Shown here: positions 45,491 through 52,472 of the stretch, piece after piece
Position numbering within the stretch: the first letter of the stretch is position 1
Layout: the number at the start of each line of letters is the position of its first letter
NCBI RefSeq assembly: GCF_003339865.1
Contig: NZ_QPKV01000006.1
Coordinates: 1 to 64,000, forward strand
DNA from: Pedobacter chinensis
GTDB taxonomy: Bacteria; Bacteroidota; Bacteroidia; Sphingobacteriales; Sphingobacteriaceae
DNA: 64,000 nt
Direction: 5' to 3'
Made by a program: the position numbers and the translations under genes
Notes under the pieces: model-generated
Database searches by the model: none
What the model saw: only the letters and a program-made list of their open reading frames with translations
What the model was told of the DNA's origin: nothing

Positions 45491-45770
45491 ATCATCGGAC
45501 TCCGGTTTCCCGACCTCCGACTTTTGGTGTCGTTGCCATTTTTTATTTCATATCATCGGACTCCAGTCTCCCGACCTCCGACTTTTGGTGTCGTTGCCAT
45601 TTTTTATTTCATATCATCGGACTCCAGTCTCCCGACCTCCGACTTTTGGTGTCGTTGCCATTTTTTATTTCATATCATCGGACTCCAGTCTCCCGACCTT
45701 CGACTTTTGGTGTCGTTGCTATTTTTTATTTCATATCATCGGACTCCGGTCTCCCGACCTCCGGCTAATT
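45491..45770. repeat. 61-bp tandem repeat array, about 4.6 units, in the hmgA-hppD spacer
   Basis: Units start at about 45491, 45552, 45613 and 45674, with a partial one from 45735 to 45770. They are nearly identical and contain CGGACTCCAGTCTCCCGACC and a TTTTTTATTTCATATCATC spacer. Since 61 is not a multiple of 3, all three plus-strand frames read through. That explains several overlapping false frames here. Read on the minus strand, three units hold a 15-codon ATG-to-TGA frame. Confidence 0.85.
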
Positions 45771-45771
45771 T

Positions 45772-46938
45772 TTACTCAATATTAATCTGCCAGCTTTTGT
45801 GATAATTTTCATCCTCAATATCCAGTGCCTCTTGTGTAAGCATTAGTGGTTTAAAAGGGTCAATCATCACTGCTAATTCATCCGTTTTTTCTTTACCTAT
45901 TGATTTTTCTACCGTTCCCGGGTGCGGCCCATGTGGAATTCCTCCCGGGTGTAAGGTAATTTGACCTTTTACAACACTTTTGCGACTCATAAAATCGCCA
46001 TCCACATAATAAAGCACCTCATCACTATCTACATTGCTATGATTATATGGCGCTGGAATAGAATCCGGGTGGTAATCATATTTACGTGGCACAAAAGAGC
46101 AAACCACAAAATTGTGGCCTTCAAAGGTTTGGTGCACTGGTGGCGGTTGATGTAAACGGCCGGTTATAGGCTCAAAATCATGAATTGAAAAGGCATACGG
46201 ATAATGATAGCCATCCCAACCTACATAATCAAAAGGATGTGTTCCATAAGTATATGGGTATATGAGCCCTTGTTTTTTAATCAATACTTTAAAATCGCCA
46301 TATTCATCATGCGTTTGCAGATTTTCAGGCAATCTTAAATCACGTTCACAATACGGAGAATGTTCCATCAACTGTCCGTATTGGTTTAGATATCTTTTTG
46401 GAGGTCTTAAGGGACTAAAACTCTCTACAATAAATAATCTGTTTTGTTCATTATCAAACTCCATTTGATAAATGGTACCCTGCGGAATAATCAAATAATC
46501 ACCATATCCAAATTTGATTTCCCCAAAACCAGTTTTCAGTTTCCCTGATCCTTCGTGTATGAAAATCAATTCATCAGCCTGACTGTTTTTATAGAAATAA
46601 TCAGTCATTGATTTTCGGGGAGCTGCCAAAACGATATGCAGATCGCTGTTAACCAAAACAGGCTTGCGGCTTTGCAAAAAGTCATCTTCGGGCTTAATAT
46701 TAAAACCAATTAAACTGGTATGTTTTAAATGTTTCTCTCTGGCAATTTTTGGCTCAACGTTATAGGGTTCGCCCAAATGTTTTACAATAGTGGGTGGGTG
46801 GCAATGATAAACAAGTGAGTACAAACTAGAGAAACCTTCTGTCGAAACTAATTCTTCAGCATAAAGATTTCCGTCGGGTTTACGAAAAACCGTATGTCGT
46901 TTTGCTGGTACTTGCCCCAATTTGTGATAAACAGGCAT
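45772..46938 (-). CDS. hmgA: Homogentisate 1,2-dioxygenase
   Basis: This 388-residue cupin-type iron dioxygenase opens the homogentisate ring to maleylacetoacetate. Motifs: HPFDYVGWDGYHYPYAFSIH, PPPVHQTFEGHNFVVCSFVP, and the iron site NHSNVDSDEVLYYVDGDF with LHPGGIPHGPHPG. It is shorter than the animal enzyme (about 440) but usual for Bacteroidota. It is first in a minus-strand unit with hppD, although a 416-bp repeat-filled spacer separates them. Confidence 0.93.
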   Translation of the reverse strand: MPVYHKLGQVPAKRHTVFRKPDGNLYAEELVSTEGFSSLYSLVYHCHPPTIVKHLGEPYNVEPKIAREKHLKHTSLIGFNIKPEDDFLQSRKPVLVNSDLHIVLAAPRKSMTDYFYKNSQADELIFIHEGSGKLKTGFGEIKFGYGDYLIIPQGTIYQMEFDNEQNRLFIVESFSPLRPPKRYLNQYGQLMEHSPYCERDLRLPENLQTHDEYGDFKVLIKKQGLIYPYTYGTHPFDYVGWDGYHYPYAFSIHDFEPITGRLHQPPPVHQTFEGHNFVVCSFVPRKYDYHPDSIPAPYNHSNVDSDEVLYYVDGDFMSRKSVVKGQITLHPGGIPHGPHPGTVEKSIGKEKTDELAVMIDPFKPLMLTQEALDIEDENYHKSWQINIE

Positions 46939-47028
46939 AATGATTTATGTTGTGGTTAGAAATAAAATCTAAAAGAATAAACAATTAAAACGCAAAGGCG
47001 TTTCAATTAAATAGAAGGGATTTCAGAA

Positions 47029-47130
47029 TTATAGAGAATATTGAGCCATGATCAGTTTAGACAGCATTTTATAGCGACGTGCAGCAATGGCATCGTTTAC
47101 TAAATTGATATGTAATGCTTTTAAGATCAT
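47029..47130 (-). CDS. Possible 33-residue peptide upstream of hmgA
   Basis: An ATG at 47130 on the minus strand opens 33 codons to TAA at 47029. The sequence is amphipathic and basic (MILKALHINLVNDAIAARRY and on). A near-consensus -7 box (TACTTTAGC) lies upstream, beside the palindrome at 47164. It could be a leader peptide or small protein, or chance. It is 91 bp before hmgA on the same strand. Confidence 0.3.
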   Translation of the reverse strand: MILKALHINLVNDAIAARRYKMLSKLIMAQYSL

Positions 47131-47163
47131 GGTTTTGATGATGCTAAAGTAATGATTTTATTT

Positions 47164-47188
47164 TTAAGATAAAATTTCTTTATCTTAA
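47164..47188. promoter_or_regulatory. Palindrome in the hmgA/fahA divergent region
   Basis: TTAAGATAAA and TTTATCTTAA are perfect 10-bp arms around ATTTC. The site lies between the divergent hmgA and fahA genes, 70 bp from the fahA start, so it is a good candidate operator controlling both sides of tyrosine catabolism. Confidence 0.5.
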
Positions 47189-47258
47189 ATCTACCCTCAT
47201 GATTTTTTATTTACTGCCCTAAATTACTAGCTTTACCACGTACTTTAACCAAATTAAT

Positions 47259-48254
47259 ATGAAATTAGTAAGTTATAAAACTGAAGATAGAGAACACCTG
47301 GGCATATTTATAAATGGCCACATTTACAATTTAAATAGTTGCGATAAGCTGTTGCCAGATAATATGAACGATTTTTTGCAAGGTGGAGAAGTATTAATGG
47401 AAAGGGCGAAAAAAGTTGATGTACAAATTAAGGATGGAAGTTTACAGGCTAAGGAAGAGATTTTTTATGAGATTTTGGCGCCTGTTCCACACCCAACAAG
47501 TTGCAGAGATGGATATGCATTCAGGCAACATGTTGCTGCAGCCCGCCGGAACAGGAAAGTTGACATGATTCCTCAGTTTGATGAATATCCGATTTTTTAT
47601 TTTACCAATCATAATGCAATTCAGGGTACGGGAGATATAGAATGTATGCCAGACCATTTCGATAAATTGGATTTCGAATTGGAACTGGCCATTGTAATTG
47701 GAAAAAAGGGCCGGAATATAAAAGCTGCCGATGCAGATGAGTACATTGCGGGTTACATGGTGATGAATGACATGAGTGCCCGTACCTTACAAATGGAAGA
47801 AATGTTATTGAATCTTGGGCCTGCAAAAGGTAAGGATTTCTCTACAGTTATAGGCCCCTGGTTAGTTACGCCAGATGAATTGGAAAAATATAAAGTTCCT
47901 GCTAAAGATGGTCATGTTGGTAATGCTTATGATTTGAAAATGACTTGCCGTGTTAATGGTATTGAGGTTTCGAAAGGTAATGCGGCAGATATGGATTGGA
48001 CATTTGCGGAAATAATTGAGCGCTGTGCCTACGGGGTAGATATTCTTCCAGGTGATGTTATTGGCTCGGGTACTGTTGGTACAGGCTGTTTTTTAGAGCT
48101 TAATGGCACTGGTTTATTGAATGACCCTGATTATAAGGTTCAATGGTTGCAGCCTGGTGATGTGGTTGAAATGGAAATCACAGGTTTAGGTGCTTTAACG
48201 AATACAATTACCAAAGCAGAAACTGATTTTTCTATCCTGGCGTTAAAAAAATAA
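47259..48254 (+). CDS. Fumarylacetoacetate hydrolase family protein (probable fumarylacetoacetase)
   Basis: This 331-residue enzyme has an N-terminal small domain and the FAH fold. The metal ligands lie in FELELAIVIGKKGRNI (Glu-x-Glu) and the Asp in MVMNDMSARTLQMEE. PTSCRDGYAFRQH gives the catalytic His region. It would cleave fumarylacetoacetate to fumarate and acetoacetate, the last step of tyrosine breakdown. Divergence from hmgA supports this. No maleylacetoacetate isomerase gene is seen in the window. Confidence 0.88.
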   Translation: MKLVSYKTEDREHLGIFINGHIYNLNSCDKLLPDNMNDFLQGGEVLMERAKKVDVQIKDGSLQAKEEIFYEILAPVPHPTSCRDGYAFRQHVAAARRNRKVDMIPQFDEYPIFYFTNHNAIQGTGDIECMPDHFDKLDFELELAIVIGKKGRNIKAADADEYIAGYMVMNDMSARTLQMEEMLLNLGPAKGKDFSTVIGPWLVTPDELEKYKVPAKDGHVGNAYDLKMTCRVNGIEVSKGNAADMDWTFAEIIERCAYGVDILPGDVIGSGTVGTGCFLELNGTGLLNDPDYKVQWLQPGDVVEMEITGLGALTNTITKAETDFSILALKK

Positions 48255-48262
48255 TTTAATTT

Positions 48263-48385
48263 TTACCAAAAAATGTTTTCAGCAGCTGTGCCTCTTGTAG
48301 CTACTTCGTGATCAGCATCTTCTATATTATAAAGATTCTGAATTGGATAAGGTAATGACGATTCATATTTTTTTAATTCCACCAT
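48263..48385 (-). CDS. Possible 40-residue peptide
   Basis: A minus-strand ATG at 48385 gives 40 codons ending TAA at 48263, starting MVELKKYESSLPYPIQNLYN and ending in GTAAENIFW. The mix is protein-like but no family is recognised. It could be a short gene or the remnant of a longer one. It lies just after fahA, on the opposite strand. Confidence 0.3.
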   Translation of the reverse strand: MVELKKYESSLPYPIQNLYNIEDADHEVATRGTAAENIFW

Positions 48386-48496
48386 TGGTAATAAAATTAT
48401 TTTAAACCTAACTAACATGAATTATGCGTTTTCTTATATACAATATGTATTTGCAACTGGCTAAGCCAAAGTAGCGCATCTTCGTTCTACTTTGTT

Positions 48497-48580
48497 CCGG
48501 CCTAACAAATTTTTGGGTATGCACTGTTAAAGCCCAGCTACTGACTTTAATACAAAAATTTTCAGCCGGCCTGTCCGGCT
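48497..48580. repeat. Imperfect inverted repeat in the gap before the flavin reductase-like gene
   Basis: CCGGCCTAACAAATTTTTGG (48497-48516) is partly complementary to CAAAAATTTTCAGCCGG (48553-48569), which overlaps a smaller hairpin AGCCGG/CCGGCT. The rest of the gap 48386-48666 is AT-rich without a clear frame. Confidence 0.45.
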
Positions 48581-48666
48581 AGGACAAAAAACATACTTAA
48601 ACCCTATTCTTTTAAAGAAAAATCATTATTCTAAATCCATAACTCACATTAACTAACTCAATTATT

Positions 48667-49554
48667 GTGCTTACGCTAGAAACCTCTAATTTATCGGCCG
48701 TTCAGTTACAAGATTATTTGCAATATGCGATTGCACCACGGCCAATCTGTTTTGCATCGACAATTGATGCGGAAGGAAATATCAATTTAAGTCCATTCAG
48801 TTTTTTTAACATGTTTAGCACCAAGCCGCCAATTTGTATTTTTTCACCAGCAAGGCGGGTACGGGATAATACCACAAAACATACTTTAGAAAATGTATTG
48901 GAGGTTAAAGAATGCGTGATCAATATTGTTAATTACAATATGGTTCAGCAAATGAGTTTGGCCAGTACAGAATATGCAAAAGGCGTAAATGAATTTGAAA
49001 AGGTGGGTTTTACGATGCTGCCATCGGCTATTGTTAAACCACCCAGAGTTGCCGAAGCTCCTGTTCAGTTTGAATGTATTGTTAATGAGGTCATTTCTTT
49101 AGGAGATAATCATGGAGCGGGGAACTTAATTTTGGCAGAGGTAAAGTTAATTCACATTAACGAAGATATTTTAGATAGCAATGGTAAAATCGATCAGCAA
49201 AAAATAGATTTGGTTGCCCGCTTAGGCGGAGACTGGTATTGCAGGGTTACGAATGATAATTTATTCAAAGTTGCCAAACCTTTAGCCAAACTTGGGATAG
49301 GGGTGGATAGTTTGCCAAAATCGGTTCGCTTATCAAAAGTTTTGACGGGCAATGATTTAGGGATGTTAGGGAATGTTGAGCATTTGCCTCATGAAGAGGA
49401 AATTGATTTAATCAGTTTTCATCCCGAAGTGAAAGAAGTACTGGATGCCACAATTGGGGATGCAACCAACCGAGAACGCGAGCTTCATGAACTGGCCAAA
49501 AAATTTCTGGAACAAGGAGAAGTAGCACTTGCTTTAAAGGTTGTATTACTTTAA
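48667..49554 (+). CDS. Flavin reductase-like (FMN-binding split barrel) protein
   Basis: This 295-residue protein begins at a GTG and has the flavin reductase domain at about 15-210: YAIAPRPICFASTIDAEGNI and FSFFNMFSTKPPICIFSPAR, the FMN-phosphate loop. A C-terminal tail of about 90 residues (VRLSKVLTGNDLGMLGNVEH on) is unusual compared with the 170-200 residue family core. It probably binds FMN or a related cofactor. The neighbouring tyrosine-catabolism genes suggest a related oxidative role, but that is not proved. Confidence 0.8.
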   Translation: MLTLETSNLSAVQLQDYLQYAIAPRPICFASTIDAEGNINLSPFSFFNMFSTKPPICIFSPARRVRDNTTKHTLENVLEVKECVINIVNYNMVQQMSLASTEYAKGVNEFEKVGFTMLPSAIVKPPRVAEAPVQFECIVNEVISLGDNHGAGNLILAEVKLIHINEDILDSNGKIDQQKIDLVARLGGDWYCRVTNDNLFKVAKPLAKLGIGVDSLPKSVRLSKVLTGNDLGMLGNVEHLPHEEEIDLISFHPEVKEVLDATIGDATNRERELHELAKKFLEQGEVALALKVVLL

Positions 49555-49578
49555 ATTTAAGATCAAAATTCTTTTGTT

Positions 49579-50184
49579 ATGCATACCATTGTTCAGGTTG
49601 ATCAGTACATCATAAATGCTGCGGAATTTGCTATCCCCATTTTGGATCATTTAAGAAATCTGGTTCATAAAGCAGATGCCAGAATAGAAGAAAAAATGAA
49701 ATGGAGCATGCCTTTCTTTGAACTAAAAGGAACAGTTTGCCACATGGCCGCATTCAAATATCATTGTGCTTTTGGGTTTTGGAAAGGCTCGTTGTTGAAT
49801 GATGAATTTAATATTTTTAAAGATCGTGAGCAGGCAATGGGAATGCTTGGGAAAATTAAATCATTTAAAGATTTACCACCAGATGAAGTACTTATTGCTT
49901 ATATCCGGCAGGCTATAAAGTTGAATGAAGATGGTGTAAAGTTGCCGCCTAAGCCCAAAACGAATGAAAAGCCTGCATTGATATTGCCTCAATATTTTCT
50001 TGATGCTTTGCAAGGAGATCCAACAGCATTAAATATCTTTCAAAATTTCAGTGAATCCAACAAGCGGGAATACGTTATGTGGCTGGAGGAAGCTAAAACC
50101 GAATCTACTAAACAAAAACGTTTAGATACTGCAATAGAATGGATTGCAGAAGGAAAGCCCAGAATGTGGAAATATAAAAAGTAA
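49579..50184 (+). CDS. DUF1801 / YdeI (OmdA)-like protein
   Basis: This 201-residue cytoplasmic protein has a DUF1801 domain at about 15-115 (EEKMKWSMPFFELKGTVCHM, then AAFKYHCAFGFWKGSLL). The C-terminal YdeI/OmpD-associated segment covers about 130-200 (DALQGDPTALNIFQNFSESN, then KREYVMWLEEAKTESTKQKR). It is in the same direction as the flavin reductase-like gene, 24 bp after it. The biochemical role of the family is unclear. Confidence 0.8.
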   Translation: MHTIVQVDQYIINAAEFAIPILDHLRNLVHKADARIEEKMKWSMPFFELKGTVCHMAAFKYHCAFGFWKGSLLNDEFNIFKDREQAMGMLGKIKSFKDLPPDEVLIAYIRQAIKLNEDGVKLPPKPKTNEKPALILPQYFLDALQGDPTALNIFQNFSESNKREYVMWLEEAKTESTKQKRLDTAIEWIAEGKPRMWKYKK

Positions 50185-50188
50185 CCGC

Positions 50189-50737
50189 TTATAAAATGCT
50201 TACCACTTTCAGGAAACGACTTTTATAGTGCCCGTCTAAATCTGTTATCGTAACTCCTTTTGCTTTGCCAGATGATGCGTGGATAAATTTGATTCCATTT
50301 TCAGTAATGGAATATACTATACCAACATGACCTATTCTTCTTACTTTGGAATTGCTGCCTGTGAATATTAAAACATCACCAACCTTAGCATTTTCCAAAT
50401 TGGTTTCTTTTCCAGTTGAACTAAATTCTCTTGATGATCTGGGTACTTTAAAACCAAAGTTGCTAAAAACATAGCTTACAAAACCCGAACAGTCAAAACC
50501 GAGTTTGGGATTGCTTGTTGCATATCTGTAGCGAATTCCTAACATGCTTTTTGCAAAGTCAATCAGTGATTCAGAATTAGTTTCCTGGCTGTTGTTATTG
50601 GTTGGTTTTGCTTCTTTAGGAAGATTAACAACCAGTTTTTTTACCAGTTCCTGATATTGTGGTGGTAAGGTTGTTTGGGCTTTTCCTGCTGTTGCAGACA
50701 AAATGAAAAACAAAATCGCGGCTATTATTTTCTTCAT
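50189..50737 (-). CDS. NlpC/P60 (C40) peptidase, secreted
   Basis: This 182-residue protein has a signal peptide (1-20, ATAGKA end) and an NlpC/P60 domain at about 58-182. The catalytic Cys83 is in FDCSGFVSYV, His137 in IGHVGIVYS, and the third polar residue His152 in FIHASSGKAKG. It cuts stem peptides of peptidoglycan in the periplasm. It has no extra wall-binding domain, unlike its paralogue at 58203. Confidence 0.9.
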   Translation of the reverse strand: MKKIIAAILFFILSATAGKAQTTLPPQYQELVKKLVVNLPKEAKPTNNNSQETNSESLIDFAKSMLGIRYRYATSNPKLGFDCSGFVSYVFSNFGFKVPRSSREFSSTGKETNLENAKVGDVLIFTGSNSKVRRIGHVGIVYSITENGIKFIHASSGKAKGVTITDLDGHYKSRFLKVVSIL

Positions 50738-50910
50738 ATGTTGGCGCCAAAGATATGAAAATTATTTAAGGCAAATTAAAATGTTGAAAATGAGTTTAAA
50801 ATGACAGAAAACTTAAATGAAAAACTGCTCGCTATATTGAATTTAGCTTGGCAACTTTGGTATAAAAGAAGAGTCAAAGTACGAATACTTAACTATGTTA
50901 TAGAGAGTTT

Positions 50911-50970
50911 ACCATTAAGAAATTGAGGTACACATAATGTTTTTAATTTCTTAATGGTCATTTAAAAATA
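50911..50970 (-). repeat. Solitary copy of the 61.7-kb array hairpin, inverted
   Basis: ACCATTAAGAAATT (50911-50924) and AATTTCTTAATGGT (50945-50958) form a perfect 14-bp stem with a 20-nt loop, and CATTTAAAAATA follows. Read on the minus strand, it matches the array unit: the same TTTTTAAATG lead, arms of equal length, a 20-nt loop, and an AACATTA core. The stem differs from the array at one base pair, A-T in place of G-C, changed on both sides. Confidence 0.8.
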
Positions 50971-51042
50971 TTGACTTGAATTTGGTTTGGATAAGCAATC
51001 TGGTTTCCTGCTAAACTAAATAGTATAGTAGAATATGAATTT

Positions 51043-51744
51043 TTATGGCGTTGTTACAGCCACAGGCAATATCTTGCCATTAAAGAATTTATGTCCTGTT
51101 TTAGCAAAATCAGCTACATATTTTCCCATTTCAAAAGCCATCACCGGACTTTGATAGCCAGGAAAAGCAGTTTCGAGCATTTCTGTTTGAGCGGAACCCA
51201 ATGCCAGGCAATTTACTTTTATTCCAGTTTCTGCTAACTCAAAGGCCAAACATTCTGTTAAAGTATGTAATGCTGCTTTACTGGCAGAATATGCAGATAA
51301 GCCAGGGAATTTAACGCTGCCTTGAAAGCCACCCATGCTCCCAATATTAACAATATGACCATCACTTTGCATTAATGGCAGTGTGTTTTGTATCATCCTG
51401 AAATGGGAGATTACATTACTTTGCAGCATTTCTCCCAAATCAATTTCGGTGGTATCTGTAAAAGGTTTATTAATCAAAGCTCCCGCATTATTGACCAGAA
51501 TATCTATATGGCCTAACCTTTCTTTTAAGAATGGTATCAAAGCCGCGTAATCATCATTAACAATGTCAAATTCAACAGGGAGTAAAGTACAAGCTGGATT
51601 TATACCTTTAGCTATTTCTAAAAGCTTACGCAGTTTTTCTGCGGAGCGGGCAATCGCTACAATTTTATTATCGTTTTGTAAACTAAATTCTAAAGCAGCT
51701 TCAAAGCCAATTCCACTGCTGGCACCTGTAATTATAATGTTCAT
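51043..51744 (-). CDS. Short-chain dehydrogenase/reductase
   Basis: This 233-residue Rossmann enzyme has the cofactor motif TGASSGIGFEA at the start, NNAGALI near 87, and the catalytic YSASKAAL. The preference for NAD or NADP is not clear. It ends 85 bp before the solitary hairpin, in the same direction, which may place that hairpin in its 3' untranslated region. Confidence 0.9.
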   Translation of the reverse strand: MNIIITGASSGIGFEAALEFSLQNDNKIVAIARSAEKLRKLLEIAKGINPACTLLPVEFDIVNDDYAALIPFLKERLGHIDILVNNAGALINKPFTDTTEIDLGEMLQSNVISHFRMIQNTLPLMQSDGHIVNIGSMGGFQGSVKFPGLSAYSASKAALHTLTECLAFELAETGIKVNCLALGSAQTEMLETAFPGYQSPVMAFEMGKYVADFAKTGHKFFNGKILPVAVTTP

Positions 51745-51834
51745 TTAGGAGATTTTTCTATCAATGAAGAGAAATTCATCAGTTAATTTATTGGCAAATC
51801 TAATTATTCTAAATGCTATTGAGTGATTTAGATT

Positions 51835-52212
51835 TTAATCTATTGGATTTACAAGTTCAACGCTTCCGATTATTTTATCAAAATCTTCAATATTGTTTGT
51901 TATAAGTTTGCCTTTTAATACCTGAGCAGTTGCATAAACAATTGCATCTGGCAGTTTTATTTTGTTGTTTTTTCTTATTGCAATAGTTGTTTCAACAACA
52001 ATATCGTTTAATGGCACAACATTTAATGAATTTATTAAATCTACCAAAAAACCTTCTTCTAATTTATTGCGAAAGGAATAGCCTAATAATTCCATTTTGG
52101 AAATAACTGAAATGGAATAAACCATGTTTTCTTCAAATATTTTTTCAGGCTCAATGAGCTTTTTAGATAAATAAATTAGGATGTTGGTATCGAATACAAT
52201 GTTACCATTCAT
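51835..52212 (-). CDS. PIN-domain toxin (VapC-like)
   Basis: This 125-residue protein has a PIN RNase domain with acidic residues at Asp8 (IVFDTNILIYLSKK), Glu near 41, and Asp in KLPDAIVYATAQ and NIEDFDKI. It cuts RNA when freed of its antitoxin. The antitoxin gene precedes it and overlaps by 11 bp, the usual VapBC order. Confidence 0.88.
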   Translation of the reverse strand: MNGNIVFDTNILIYLSKKLIEPEKIFEENMVYSISVISKMELLGYSFRNKLEEGFLVDLINSLNVVPLNDIVVETTIAIRKNNKIKLPDAIVYATAQVLKGKLITNNIEDFDKIIGSVELVNPID

Positions 52213-52444
52213 CTCTTATGTCTTTTTGCCATTTTGATGGATCATCAATATCCTGAAACATTAAGCTTTTATCTGTTTTATCAATCGCTTTTTTGAGTTT
52301 CTGATAGGAGCCCTTAGGTTCTTCAACGATATTTGGTGTATCTATATTTACATCTACTTTTTCCACGAATGACATTTCCTTCAGAATTTTTTCTAAAAGG
52401 ACTGCATTTTCTTTATTATCGACCTGTACGGTTAAGGTTGTCAT
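52202..52444 (-). CDS. Antitoxin partner of the PIN toxin (VapB-like)
   Basis: This 80-residue acidic protein starts MTTLTVQVDNKENAVLLEKI, a strand-helix start of a dimerising DNA-binding type. The C-terminal half carries DKSLMFQDIDDPSKWQKDIR, the flexible region expected to bind the toxin. Its 11-bp overlap with vapC supports coupling. The family by sequence is uncertain; the call rests mostly on context. Confidence 0.8.
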   Translation of the reverse strand: MTTLTVQVDNKENAVLLEKILKEMSFVEKVDVNIDTPNIVEEPKGSYQKLKKAIDKTDKSLMFQDIDDPSKWQKDIRDEW

Positions 52445-52472
52445 AGAAGTAAAGTTAATAATAATACATTAA

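Noticed and set aside
45340..45802. Three overlapping plus-strand frames of 92-142 codons
   Set aside because: They are translations of the 61-bp tandem repeat in three frames, which stay open only because the unit has no stop in any plus-strand frame. They show no protein-like features apart from the repeat.
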